Part shown: positions 1 through 9,517 of the stretch, in pieces | How positions within the stretch are numbered: the first letter of the stretch is position 1 | Layout: every line of letters begins with the position of its first letter | NCBI GenBank assembly: GCA_951812325.1 | Contig: OX638294.1 | Coordinates: forward strand, 779,136 to 843,135 | Length of the DNA: 64,000 nt | Source: an uncultured Thermoanaerobaculia bacterium | GTDB lineage: Bacteria; Acidobacteriota; Thermoanaerobaculia; Multivoradales; Multivoraceae | Direction: 5' to 3' | The notes under the pieces: model-generated | Seen by the model: the letters and a program-made list of their open reading frames with translations, nothing else | What the model was told of the DNA's origin: nothing | Database searches by the model: none | Made by a program: the position numbers and the translations under genes

Positions 1-646
1 CACCGGCTACAGCCTGGTCTTCGAGCAACTGAGCTACTGGGGCGCGACCGTGTCCGCGAACATTGCCGACACGATCCCGGTGATCGGCGGCTTCCTGAAG
101 AAGATCCTGCTCGCCGGAGAGGCCTACAACGAGAGGACCCTGGCCCGGTTCTTCGTGCTCCATGCCGCCGTGCTGCCGGGATTCCTCGTCGCGTTGATCG
201 CGGTGCACATCGCGCTGGTGCGGATTCAGGGCGTGACCGAGCTGAAGTTCCGGGACGAACCGGCGACCGGGGACCGCAAGTTCCCCTTCATTCCCGACCA
301 CCTCTACACCGAACTCATCATCGGCCTGGTTCTGATGGTCGTTCTCAGCGCTCTGGCGACGCTGGCGCCGGCCACCATGGGCCCCCTCGCCGACCCCCTG
401 ACCACGCCGGAGGAGATCAAGCCGGAGTGGTTCTTCTACGTCACGTTCCGCTGGCTCAAGCTGATGGGCGGCACGGCCGCTGTGCTCAGCATGGGTCTGA
501 TCGTCTTCCTCATGTTCGCCTGGCCCTTCATCGACGCCTGGTGGCGCCGGCGCACGCGCCTGCGCGAAGCGAGCGTCTGGATCGGCGTGGCAGCGACACT
601 CCTGCTCATCGGAATGACGATCCGGGAAGCCGTGGCGCCCCATTGA
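1..646 (+). CDS. Cytochrome b (b6-type, fused with subunit-IV-like part), 3' portion
   Basis: This is the C-terminal part of a quinol-oxidising cytochrome b; the gene enters from outside the window and the reading frame is open from base 2. The visible protein starts in the TGYSL segment. It continues through a helix carrying two heme-ligand histidines (codons at 161 and 206) with 14 residues between them, the spacing known for b6f-type rather than bc1-type cytochromes. A subunit-IV-like part follows, with a PEWFF motif matching the PEWY quinol-site signature, and then several membrane helices. The stop lies 22 bases before the octaheme cytochrome gene, so the two are very likely one operon and one membrane complex. 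The identity is firm; the donor and acceptor of this complex are not visible here. Confidence 0.9.
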   Translation, partial: TGYSLVFEQLSYWGATVSANIADTIPVIGGFLKKILLAGEAYNERTLARFFVLHAAVLPGFLVALIAVHIALVRIQGVTELKFRDEPATGDRKFPFIPDHLYTELIIGLVLMVVLSALATLAPATMGPLADPLTTPEEIKPEWFFYVTFRWLKLMGGTAAVLSMGLIVFLMFAWPFIDAWWRRRTRLREASVWIGVAATLLLIGMTIREAVAPH

Positions 647-668
647 ACGAACGAAAGGACGGCCTGCG

Positions 669-2309
669 ATGACCCTGGAAACGAAGCGCATCATCATCGG
701 CAGCCTGGGAGGCGTGTTCCTTCTCTCGCTCGTCTTCGTCCAGTGGCTGGAGACGATTCGCCGCGCCGAAGAGGCCGGCCTGCGCCCGGAGCGGATCGTC
801 GCGCCGGCCAGTTCCCTCGCCTGCATCGAATGCCATCGGGAAACGAATCCGGGGATCATCGACCACTGGCGCGGCAGCAGCCATGCCGAGAAGGGCGTCG
901 GCTGCGTCGAGTGCCATCGAGCGGCAACGGCAGATCCCGACAGTCACGACCACTACGGTTTCCGGATCGCGACGGTGGTCACGCCCAGGGATTGCGCCGC
1001 CTGCCATCCTCACGAAGCGAAGGAGTTCGCGCGCAGCCATCACGCCGCCGCCGGCAACATCCTCGCTTCCCTGGACAACTTCCTGGCCGAGACGGTCGAG
1101 GGCTCGACACAGCCGTTCAACCCCCATTCGCCCACGCCGGGCCGTCCGATGGAACCGGTCAACGGCCTTGCCAGCGCGTTCCTCGGCTGCCAGCAATGCC
1201 ACGGTTCCAAGGTCGCCCTCAGGGCCACCGACGGCGGCACGATCACGCTCGACGACCTGCGCCCCGACGAGGACGGCATCCCGACCAACGTCGACGTCCT
1301 CGACCGCATCCTGCGCAACGACGACGGCCGGCCCCTGCTCGACCCGGGCAGCTGGCCCAACACGGGTATCGGCCGCCTCAACCTGGACGGCTCGCTCGGT
1401 TCCTGCAGCGCCTGTCACAGCCGCCACGACTTCTCGCCGCGGCGCGCCCGCCAACCCGAGAACTGCGGCAAGTGCCATCTCGGGCCCGACCATCCCCAGA
1501 AGGAAATCTACGAAGAGTCGAAACACGGCGTCGCCTACCGGGACCTGACCGATTCCATGAATCTCGACGCCGAAGACTGGGTGCTGGGCGTGGACTACTC
1601 GGCGGCGCCGACCTGCGCAACCTGTCACATGTCGGGCCACACCCGGAACAACGGCCGCGTCACCCACGACCCCGGCGAACGGATCTCCTGGACCAACAGG
1701 CCGCCGGTCAGCCTGCCCATGGACACGGACGCGGAACACCGCATCGTGACCGCCGCCGATCCCTCCGAACGCCGGGAACAGATCGCCGACACCGCGGAAG
1801 CGAAACGGACGCGCATGAAGGAGGTCTGCTCGCACTGCCACACGCCCGACTACGTCAATGCCTTCTACGAACAGTACGACGACCTCGTGACCCTCTACAA
1901 CGAGAAGTTCGCCAAGCCGGGCCAGGCGATCCTCTCCGCACTACTCGATCAAGGGCTCAGAAGCCCCACTCAATTCGACGAAGAGATCGAGTGGACCTGG
2001 TTCCACCTCTGGCACCACGAAGGACGGCGGGCCCGCCACGGCGCCTCGATGATGGCGCCCGACTACACCCACTGGCACGGCATGTTCGAGGTCGCCGAAC
2101 GCTTCTACATGGAGCTCATTCCGCAGGCCCTCGAGATGACCGAGCAAGCGGACGCCGCCGGTCGCAGTCGTCAGGCACGGACGGTGAGGGAGCTGGTCGA
2201 CTCCATTCTCGCCCGCCCCGAGCACGCCTGGTTCCGGAGCGGCGCCGAGGTCGAGTCGAGCCGCATCCGCGAGGCGATGGCCGAGCGCTACGGATCCCGG
2301 GGCGACTGA
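669..2309 (+). CDS. Membrane-anchored octaheme cytochrome c, hydroxylamine-oxidoreductase (HAO) type
   Basis: The protein has 546 residues with an N-terminal membrane anchor (about residues 8-26) and exactly eight CxxCH heme motifs beginning at residues 52, 79, 109, 174, 246, 266, 316 and 387. A helical C-terminal region follows, containing DYTHWHG near residues 465-471. Eight hemes followed by a Tyr-containing helical domain is the architecture of the HAO/octaheme nitrite and hydroxylamine reductase superfamily. Tyr466 is a candidate for the crosslinking tyrosine of oxidative HAOs, but this rests on position only. The gene follows a b6-type cytochrome b and has a good ribosome site (AAAGGA). 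By inference it exchanges electrons between the quinone pool and a periplasmic nitrogen or sulfur substrate. Direction and substrate cannot be read from sequence alone. Confidence 0.85.
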   Translation: MTLETKRIIIGSLGGVFLLSLVFVQWLETIRRAEEAGLRPERIVAPASSLACIECHRETNPGIIDHWRGSSHAEKGVGCVECHRAATADPDSHDHYGFRIATVVTPRDCAACHPHEAKEFARSHHAAAGNILASLDNFLAETVEGSTQPFNPHSPTPGRPMEPVNGLASAFLGCQQCHGSKVALRATDGGTITLDDLRPDEDGIPTNVDVLDRILRNDDGRPLLDPGSWPNTGIGRLNLDGSLGSCSACHSRHDFSPRRARQPENCGKCHLGPDHPQKEIYEESKHGVAYRDLTDSMNLDAEDWVLGVDYSAAPTCATCHMSGHTRNNGRVTHDPGERISWTNRPPVSLPMDTDAEHRIVTAADPSERREQIADTAEAKRTRMKEVCSHCHTPDYVNAFYEQYDDLVTLYNEKFAKPGQAILSALLDQGLRSPTQFDEEIEWTWFHLWHHEGRRARHGASMMAPDYTHWHGMFEVAERFYMELIPQALEMTEQADAAGRSRQARTVRELVDSILARPEHAWFRSGAEVESSRIREAMAERYGSRGD

Positions 2310-2643
2310 CCGACGCACGAGGCCTGTCAAGCCGCCCCGCGGGAACCGCGCTTCACGAAAGCGGACATCCGTCTGCCGGCGGAGGTGGACGAGACCGCGG
2401 GCGGTTTCTCCGGCCCGCCACAGGTTGCTAGCGCTAGCGCTAGCATCGTTACCCTTGCCGCCCCATCCGCACATCGATGCCACCGGTGTAGGGGTTCTCC
2501 AACTCTTCCGCCACAAGACGATCCGCTAACGCAACCGGGAACATCGCCCCAATCACCAAGCCCGCAACGAGCCGACCGGCAGCCCGACGCCGTCCAGCCG
2601 GGGCTGGGGCCCTCCCCTCAGGCCCCGGCGCCGGCGGGTGCCG
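2310..2643. other. Convergent intergenic region without a gene
   Basis: About 330 bases lie between the octaheme cytochrome gene and the converging epimerase gene. Open frames here have no recognisable protein character or ribosome site. The only distinct structure is an 18-base GCTAGC palindrome, listed separately. No clear terminator hairpin with a T-run was seen. Confidence 0.5.
2427..2444. promoter_or_regulatory. Palindrome GCTAGCGCTAGCGCTAGC
   Basis: Three consecutive GCTAGC units give an 18-base perfect palindrome flanked by TT and AT. Half-sites of the TAGCGCTA kind are typical of LacI-family operators, so this could be an operator. It sits downstream of two converging genes rather than in front of one, which argues against that. 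Function is not established. Confidence 0.35.
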
Positions 2644-3723
2644 TCAACGGCCACCGCCCTCCGGCGCCGGCCGCCGTTTCGGCGCCACCCCGGCAACCCC
2701 CAGCAGCGATTCGACGCAGTCGCGCAGCGACTCGTCGAACGGCCGGAAGGTGATTCCCGTCGCCTCGCGCATCCGGTCGTTGCGCAGTTCGACGCCGGCC
2801 CAGATGCCGCGCAGTTCCTCTTCCCGCTTCCGGATGTGCTCGGGATGGCCGTCCTCGACCTCCGGCGTGTCATGGCGGAGTTCCGGCAGCAGGCGGTCGA
2901 TGCCGGCGTTGATCTCCTCCACCGGCGGCGCGTCCGCCGACCAGGCGATGAAGCGTTCGCCGTTCCTGACGTTGATGCTCTCGAGCAGCCGGATGTGGCA
3001 CTCCGCGTCGTCGCGCACGTCCACCGTCATCCACGGCCGGTAGGCCTGGTTCTGCGCGCACTCGCCGAGCAGCATGAGCTCGATGTTGTGCTGCCAGGGG
3101 CCCTTGTCCTTCTGGTGCGCCGACAGGATCGGACCGACGTTGTCGCCCGGGCAGCACGTGATCGCGTCCCAGCGGCCGCTCTTCTCCGCCGCCTCGCTGA
3201 ACGCCTTCTGAGCGTGGATCTTGCTCATCGAGTAACCGTGACCGCGCTCGGGCGTCCGCTTCGGATTCGACTCGTCCGGATAGCGGTCCTCGTACAGGAC
3301 GGGGCGCCGAACGAACTCGTAGATGTCGGCCTCCATGATCACCGCGGCGATGCTCGAGGTGACGACAACCCGCGTGACCGAGCCTGACTTCTCAATGCTC
3401 GCGACGATGTGGTCGCACACGTTCTTCACGTAGTCGAAGTCGTTGTAATCGCTGACGTGCGCGATGTGGGCGACGCCGTGGCAGCCGGCGAAGATGTCGT
3501 CGAAGCAACCCGCCTCGTCCAGGTTCGCCGAGTGAATCGTGAGCCGGCCCGAGGCGAAGCCGTTCATCTCGCGAAGAAACGTCGTCTTCGCCGGATCGTT
3601 CGCGTCACGCACGCAGGCGCGCACCCGGTAGCCCTTGTCCAGCAGCAATCGAACCGTCCAACCGCCAACGAAACCGGCGGCGCCGGTCACGGCGACCGTG
3701 CCGCCCTTCGGAATCGGAGCCAT
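2644..3723 (-). CDS. NAD(P)-dependent epimerase/dehydratase (extended SDR)
   Basis: A 359-residue protein with the Rossmann dinucleotide motif TGAAGFVGG at residues 13-21 and the YSMSK catalytic pair (Tyr164, Lys168). These place it in the extended short-chain dehydrogenase family near dihydroflavonol-4-reductase-like and 3-beta-HSD-like enzymes. The ATG is supported by a strong ribosome site (AAAGGAG). The open frame runs on upstream of this ATG into the antisense of the next genes, but that part has no family similarity. It is transcribed alone and divergently from the GNAT gene, about 150 bases away. Substrate unknown. Confidence 0.82.
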   Translation of the reverse strand: MAPIPKGGTVAVTGAAGFVGGWTVRLLLDKGYRVRACVRDANDPAKTTFLREMNGFASGRLTIHSANLDEAGCFDDIFAGCHGVAHIAHVSDYNDFDYVKNVCDHIVASIEKSGSVTRVVVTSSIAAVIMEADIYEFVRRPVLYEDRYPDESNPKRTPERGHGYSMSKIHAQKAFSEAAEKSGRWDAITCCPGDNVGPILSAHQKDKGPWQHNIELMLLGECAQNQAYRPWMTVDVRDDAECHIRLLESINVRNGERFIAWSADAPPVEEINAGIDRLLPELRHDTPEVEDGHPEHIRKREEELRGIWAGVELRNDRMREATGITFRPFDESLRDCVESLLGVAGVAPKRRPAPEGGGR

Positions 3724-3876
3724 GCAGTTTCTCCTTTGTCTGGTTCGCGCGACGATACCCGACGGCCGGCGAGGAGCGCACGTGTAGCCCGGACCGGCGC
3801 ATGGTGCTAGCGTTGTCCGGGTGGCCCGGCGGGCGCTGCTTCGAAGCGTCCAGCCGTCAACCTCTTCGCTTCGCAC

Positions 3877-4518
3877 ATGTCCGACCTCCGCAGTGCCCTG
3901 ACTGCCGCCGTCCCGCAGCCGGGAACCGATTCCGGCGCCGACGATTCGAACCGGCGCACCGAGAGCGCCGACACCCGCGAACGGGTCCGGTGCGGCGACC
4001 GCTGCTACGACCTGCGCCGGCTGAACCCCGAAGCCCGCGACGACATCGTGGGGCTGGCCAGCGCCCTGCCCGAGATCGACCTGCAGTTCCTGCGCTCCGA
4101 CCTCACCGACCCGGACGTGGTCGAGGGCTGGATCCGCGACGCGAGTTCCGGCAGCCGTTTCACCACGCTGGCCTACTACGACGGCGAAATGGTGGGCTAC
4201 GGCAGCCTCAATCTGCGAAGCCTGCAGTGGATGAGCCACATGGGCGAGATCCGGGTGATCATCGCGGAGGGACACCGCCGCTCCGGGCTCGGCCGGGTCC
4301 TGACCCGGCGCGCCTTCGATATCGCGCACGATCTCGGCCTGCTCAAGATCGTGGCGCAGATGACGCGCGAGCAGATCGGCGCCCGCCGGCTCTTCGAACG
4401 GCTCGGCTTCTCGCCCGAGGCCCTGCTCACGGACTGGGTGATCGATCGCTCCGGGCGCACCCGCGACATGATGATCATGTCGTACGACGTCGACCCGGGT
4501 GACCGGAGCGGCAACTGA
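3877..4518 (+). CDS. GNAT family N-acetyltransferase
   Basis: The 213-residue protein has a variable 40-residue N-terminus followed by a single GNAT fold. The acetyl-CoA pyrophosphate-binding motif A is visible as GHRRSGLGRVL around residues 132-142, followed by the typical ARRLFERLGF segment of motif B. The enzyme would transfer an acetyl group from acetyl-CoA to an amine; the acceptor is unknown. Its stop codon overlaps the proposed CTG start of the exonuclease III gene (CTGA), so the two are translationally coupled. The first 40 residues are low-complexity and a shorter start is possible. Confidence 0.8.
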   Translation: MSDLRSALTAAVPQPGTDSGADDSNRRTESADTRERVRCGDRCYDLRRLNPEARDDIVGLASALPEIDLQFLRSDLTDPDVVEGWIRDASSGSRFTTLAYYDGEMVGYGSLNLRSLQWMSHMGEIRVIIAEGHRRSGLGRVLTRRAFDIAHDLGLLKIVAQMTREQIGARRLFERLGFSPEALLTDWVIDRSGRTRDMMIMSYDVDPGDRSGN

Positions 4519-5320
4519 GCCCCCGCCACCGGCGCCGCATCCGCGTCGTCTCCTGGAACGTGAACGGTCTGCGCGCCTGCGGGCGCAAGGGCTTCCTCGA
4601 CTGGCTGGGAACCAGCCGGGCGCAGATCGTCGGCCTGCAGGAGACGAGGGCACGCGCCGAACAGCTGCTGCCGGAGCTGCGAAAGCCGAGCCGCTGGCAC
4701 ACGAACTTCTTCAGCGCCGAGCGCCCCGGCTACTCGGGCGTCGGTCTGTACTCGCGCCTGAAACCGACCTGGGTGCGCACTTCCCTCGGCGAGCACCGCT
4801 TCGACGCCGAGGGCCGCCTCCAACTGGCGCTCTTCGGGCAACTGCTCGTCGCCAACGTCTACTTCCCCAAGGGCAGCGGCAGCAAGCGGGACAACAGCCG
4901 CGTGCCGTACAAGCTGGACTTCTACCGTGCGCTGTTCGAGCAGCTCGACCAGGCCAGGCAGGCCGGCTACCGGGTCCTCGTGATGGGCGACTTCAACACC
5001 GCGCCGCAGCCGATCGACCTCGCCCGACCGAAGCAGAACCGGAGGAACTCGGGCTTCCTGCCCGAGGAGTGCGAAGAACTCCAGCGCTGGCTCGACGCCG
5101 ACTGGGTCGACACCTTCCGCAGCCTGCACCCGGAGACGGTGCGCTACAGCTGGTGGCGGCAGGCATTCAATGCCCGCGAGCGGAATGTCGGCTGGCGGAT
5201 CGACCTGGTGCTTGCCTCCGAAGCGGCCATGCGCTTCGTTACGCGCGCCTTCATCTCCACCCGGGTCACCGGTTCCGACCACTGCCCGGTGGGCGTCGAC
5301 CTCTCGGCCGAGGCGCTCGA

Positions 5321-5324
<4 letters not shown>
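4515..5324 (+). CDS. xth: Exodeoxyribonuclease III (AP endonuclease), apparent CTG start
   Basis: This is a xth/ExoA-family 3'-5' exonuclease and AP endonuclease of base-excision repair. Metal and catalytic residues are present: Asn15 in SWNVNGLRA, Glu43 in LQETRA, Asp159 and Asn161 in MGDFNTAP, and Asp255-His256 in SDHCP. The first canonical in-frame start (GTG at 4560) would delete the essential Asn15 strand, so translation must begin upstream. No ATG, GTG or TTG exists between the preceding in-frame stop (4500) and that point. A CTG at 4515 lies six bases after GGAG and forms a CTGA overlap with the GNAT stop, giving 269 residues. The product is certain; the start is inferred. Confidence 0.88.
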
Positions 5325-6238
<914 letters not shown>

Positions 6239-6545
6239 GGAGCGTCACCTGGGAGCCGCCCCCTGCTGACCCAAGACGAGCGGGTGCGTCCTCCGCTCCG
6301 CCGCTGCGGCGCTGCGGCGCTGCGGCTGCCGCTAGCTCCGGCGCCGGCCGGGCGCGCTGGTTGCGGAGCAGCTTCTTCAGCCGTGCGCTTTCCTCGTAAC
6401 GGGCGGCGCTCCCTCGCGCAGAGCCCGGCGCGGCGGCCTCGACCGCCGACATTCAGGCGAACGCCGCAGGTTGGCGGACTCGCCGCTTCGGCCGCGATAG
6501 GCTGACTCACTCACCCGAAGCTCACGCTGCAACAGGAGATACACG
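6239..6545. other. GC-rich intergenic region with short tandem repeats
   Basis: No gene is supported here. The segment near 6300-6330 consists of tandem GCTGCGGC-type units and can form strong secondary structure after the sulfotransferase stop. Similar GCTGCGGCGCTGCG strings occur in the minus-strand intergenic region near 20.6 kb, so this looks like one of several structured intergenic elements of this genome. Confidence 0.4.
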
Positions 6546-7160
6546 GTGTACGCCATGACGAGAACCCTGAGAACGACGATCACCGTGCTCGCACTGGGCT
6601 GCATGGCGACGGCCTCGGTGGCCGCGGAGCCCTCTGACGCCGCGGCCCAGCTTGCCGCCGCACTCCAGGCCGCGCCGGAAGACCGGCGGGACGCAGCGCA
6701 CGTGCTCGGCTGGACGGCCGACGGCAAGGTCGCCGAACTTCGCGCCGGCAGCAACGACCTGGTCTGCCTGGCCGCCATGCCGGGCGCTCCCCAGTGGAGC
6801 GTCGCCTGCTACCACGAGTCGCTGGAGCCGTTCATGGCCCGTGGCCGCGAGCTGCTTGCCCAGGGCGTCGAGGGCCAGGAGCGGATCGACATTCGCGAAC
6901 ACGAGATCGCCGAGGGAAAGCTCCGGATGCCGCGCGAGCCTCGCACCCTCTACGTTCTCCACGGCAGCGGCTTCGACGCGGAGACCGGCCGGGTGATCGA
7001 CCCCTACCTGCGCTGGGTGATCTACACGCCGTACGCCACCCCGGAGTCCACCGGCCTCTCCACCCGACCGGTACCGGGCGCGCCCTGGCTCATGGCGCCC
7101 GGTACCGCGGGGGCCCACGTGATGATCAACCCGCCGCGCCCGGACACGAGCGGCCAATGA
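6546..7160 (+). CDS. Secreted protein of unknown function
   Basis: A 204-residue protein with a clear Sec signal peptide (about residues 8-27, ending at ASVAA). The GTG start is chosen because AGGAG lies seven bases upstream; the ATG three codons later would be too far away. The mature part has no motif I recognise. It contains two spaced cysteines and a WVIYTPYATPES stretch. It precedes an alpha/beta hydrolase gene by about 65 bases and may be co-transcribed with it. Function unknown. Confidence 0.7.
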   Translation: MYAMTRTLRTTITVLALGCMATASVAAEPSDAAAQLAAALQAAPEDRRDAAHVLGWTADGKVAELRAGSNDLVCLAAMPGAPQWSVACYHESLEPFMARGRELLAQGVEGQERIDIREHEIAEGKLRMPREPRTLYVLHGSGFDAETGRVIDPYLRWVIYTPYATPESTGLSTRPVPGAPWLMAPGTAGAHVMINPPRPDTSGQ

Positions 7161-7224
7161 CGGACCTCCATGCCCCGCCGCCGGAGAGCGGCCGCGCTCC
7201 CACGCCGGACTGCCGGGCCGACCC

Positions 7225-8130
7225 GTGAGCACCGCCTTCAGGGACAGCCCATTCCGGGACATCGTCGGCCCGTCTTCCCAGTTCTACATCTCGCAGCGCC
7301 TCCGGCTCCACTACCTGAGCTGGGGCAACGAGGACAAGCCGCCCCTGGTGCTGATCCACGGCGGCCGGGATCACGCGCACAACTGGGACTGGGTGGCGAA
7401 CGCGCTCCGCCGCGACTACCACATCGTGGCCCCCGACCTCCGCGGCCACGGCGACAGCGAGTGGGCGATCGGCGGCATGTACGCGATCACCGACTTCGTG
7501 CTCGACGTCGCGCAACTGCTCGAGGCGCTCGACCGCTTCCCGGTGCGGATCGCGGCGCACTCCCTGGGCGCGAACATCGCGCTCCACTACACCGGCTTCT
7601 ACCCCGACAACGTCCACAAGCTGCTGGCGATCGAAGGGATGGGGCCGCCCCCCCGGATACTCAGTGACCGGGTGGGCGCGGCGGTCGATGAGCGCATGCG
7701 CGGCTGGGTCCGCAGCATGCAGAAGCTCGCCGGCCGGCAGCCGCGCCGGTACCCGTCACTCGACGCGGCGGCCGAGCGGATGCAGGAGGTGAACAGCTTC
7801 CTGAGCCCCGAGCAGGCGCGGCACCTCACCGTCAACGGGATGGCGCGCAACGAGGACGGCACCTACACCTGGAAGTTCGACAACTACGTCCGCTCGTTCC
7901 CGCCCTACCGCTACGACGAGGAGGAGCTGCGCAGCATCTGGGGCCGGATCACCTGCCCCACCCTGCTGGTGCGCGGCACGGAGAGCTGGGCCAGCGACCC
8001 GGTCGAGGACGGCCGCATCGACGCGTTTCAGAACGCGGAGCTCCGCAACTTCGAGGGCGCCGGGCATTGGGTCCACCACGACCAGCTCGACGAGTTCGTC
8101 GCCGTGGCCCGGAACTTTCTCGCCGACTAG
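7225..8130 (+). CDS. Alpha/beta hydrolase
   Basis: The 301-residue protein has the single-domain alpha/beta-hydrolase pattern: oxyanion motif HGG near residues 46-48, nucleophile elbow AHSLGAN with Ser113, and catalytic His281 in GAGHWVHHD. An acidic residue in the RGTESWASDP region could complete the triad. It has no signal peptide and is therefore cytoplasmic. The substrate may be an ester, lactone or epoxide. The start is GTG with only a weak ribosome site, perhaps because of coupling. DUF418 follows after a 17-base gap. Confidence 0.85.
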   Translation: MSTAFRDSPFRDIVGPSSQFYISQRLRLHYLSWGNEDKPPLVLIHGGRDHAHNWDWVANALRRDYHIVAPDLRGHGDSEWAIGGMYAITDFVLDVAQLLEALDRFPVRIAAHSLGANIALHYTGFYPDNVHKLLAIEGMGPPPRILSDRVGAAVDERMRGWVRSMQKLAGRQPRRYPSLDAAAERMQEVNSFLSPEQARHLTVNGMARNEDGTYTWKFDNYVRSFPPYRYDEEELRSIWGRITCPTLLVRGTESWASDPVEDGRIDAFQNAELRNFEGAGHWVHHDQLDEFVAVARNFLAD

Positions 8131-8147
8131 CGCCGGGGGACCACACG

Positions 8148-9419
8148 ATGGCCACGACAGCAACCGCTCCACCCACCGAAGCTGCCGCCGCATCGAAGGC
8201 CGCGCCGGTCAGGGCCGGCGAACGGATCGCGGCCATCGACGTCCTGCGCGGCTTCGCCGTGCTCGGCATCCTGGCGATGAACGTGCAGAGCTACTCGATG
8301 GTCTCGGCGGCCTATCTGAACCCCGCCGCGAACGACAGCCTCGCGGGCATCGGCTTCGCGGTCTGGGTCCTGACCCACGTCTTCTTCGACACGAAGTTCA
8401 TGTCGATCTTCTCGATGCTGTTCGGCGCCGGCATGGCGCTGATGGCCGAGCGGGCCGCCTCCCGCGGCGCCTCGGCCACCGGCGTCCACTACCGGCGGCA
8501 GTTCTGGCTCCTGGTCCTCGGCCTCGCGCACGCCCACCTGATCTGGTACGGCGACATCCTCGTGCCGTACGCGCTGTGCGGTTTCGTCCTCTACTCCCTG
8601 CGCAACGTGCGGCCCAAGCGGCTGATCGTCGCCGGGTTCGCCATGACCTCCGTGACCGTCGGCATCTTCCTGCTCGGCGCCCTCTCGATTCCCGACATGC
8701 CGGCCGCGGCACGGGACGCCATGGAACGGGACTGGGCGCCTCCCATCGCCGACGTCGAGGCCGAGATCGCCGCCTACACGGCCGGCTGGCTCGAGCAGAT
8801 GCCGCACCGCACGGCGAACGCCCTGGAACTGGAGACCTTCGTCTTCCTGGTCCTCTTCTTCTGGCGCTCGGGCGGCCTGATGCTGGTGGGCATGGGGCTG
8901 TTCAAGCTCGGTGTGCTCTCGGCCCGGAGTTCGCCCGCCTTCTACCGGCGCCTGGCGGCGGCCGGATTCGGGCTCGGCTTTCCGATCGTGGCCGCCGGCG
9001 TGATCTTCAACACCCAGCACGACTTCGCCTTCGAGTACTCGATGTTCCAGGGCACGCTCTTCAACTACGTCGGCTCGCTCGGTGTCTTCCTCGGCTACGT
9101 GGCGCTGGTCATGCTCGCGGTCCGCAGCGGCTGGCTGCCCGGCCTGCAGCGGCGGCTCCAGGCCGCCGGACGGATCGCGTTCACGAACTACATCACGCAG
9201 AGCGTCATCTGCACGCTGATCTTCTACGGCCACGGTCTCGGCCTGTTCGAGCAGGTCCATCGCGTCGGTCAGCTCGCCTTCGTCGCCCTGATCTGGGCGC
9301 TCCAGCTGCTCTGGTCGCCGTGGTGGCTGGCCCGTTTCCGTTTCGGTCCGCTGGAGTGGCTGTGGCGGTCGCTCACCTACATGAAGCTGCAACCGATGAC
9401 CGCGCGGCCGCACACCTGA
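8148..9419 (+). CDS. DUF418 family membrane protein
   Basis: The 423-residue polytopic protein carries the DUF418 hallmarks: an N-terminal IDVLRGFAVLGI segment, then FDTKFMSIFSMLFGAG, and a C-terminal region with FTNYITQSV followed by hydrophobic segments ending in GPLEWLWRSLTY. The family (YeiB-like) is integral to the inner membrane, is of unknown biochemical function and is often compared with acyltransferase-3 proteins. The ATG is preceded by GGGGGA. The frame is open further upstream into the hydrolase gene, but that part is not family-like. Confidence 0.88.
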   Translation: MATTATAPPTEAAAASKAAPVRAGERIAAIDVLRGFAVLGILAMNVQSYSMVSAAYLNPAANDSLAGIGFAVWVLTHVFFDTKFMSIFSMLFGAGMALMAERAASRGASATGVHYRRQFWLLVLGLAHAHLIWYGDILVPYALCGFVLYSLRNVRPKRLIVAGFAMTSVTVGIFLLGALSIPDMPAAARDAMERDWAPPIADVEAEIAAYTAGWLEQMPHRTANALELETFVFLVLFFWRSGGLMLVGMGLFKLGVLSARSSPAFYRRLAAAGFGLGFPIVAAGVIFNTQHDFAFEYSMFQGTLFNYVGSLGVFLGYVALVMLAVRSGWLPGLQRRLQAAGRIAFTNYITQSVICTLIFYGHGLGLFEQVHRVGQLAFVALIWALQLLWSPWWLARFRFGPLEWLWRSLTYMKLQPMTARPHT

Positions 9420-9443
9420 CGTCCCACCGGAAGATGAGATCCA

Positions 9444-9494
9444 TGAACCGTATCGGCCTGCGCCTGGTCCCGAGGCGAACGTCCGGCTGCTGAA
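9444..9494 (+). other. Possible 16-codon leader ORF duplicating the next gene's start region
   Basis: A short frame starting ATGAACCG and ending TGA lies just before the DUF1330 gene. Its upstream bases (GTCCCACC followed by GAA) and its first two codons repeat those of the DUF1330 start, about 74 bases downstream. It may be a duplicated initiation region or a leader peptide. There is no evidence of translation. Confidence 0.25.
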
Positions 9495-9517
9495 GTCCCA
9501 CCCGAAAGGAACCTCCC

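Noticed and set aside
606..1841. Long minus-strand open frame opposite the octaheme cytochrome gene
   Set aside because: It is an antisense shadow: very Arg/Val/Gly-rich, no family similarity, and the plus strand encodes eight heme motifs.
2385..2753. 122-codon plus-strand frame after the octaheme cytochrome
   Set aside because: Pro/Arg/Ala-rich sequence with no ribosome site; it overlaps the end of the epimerase gene.
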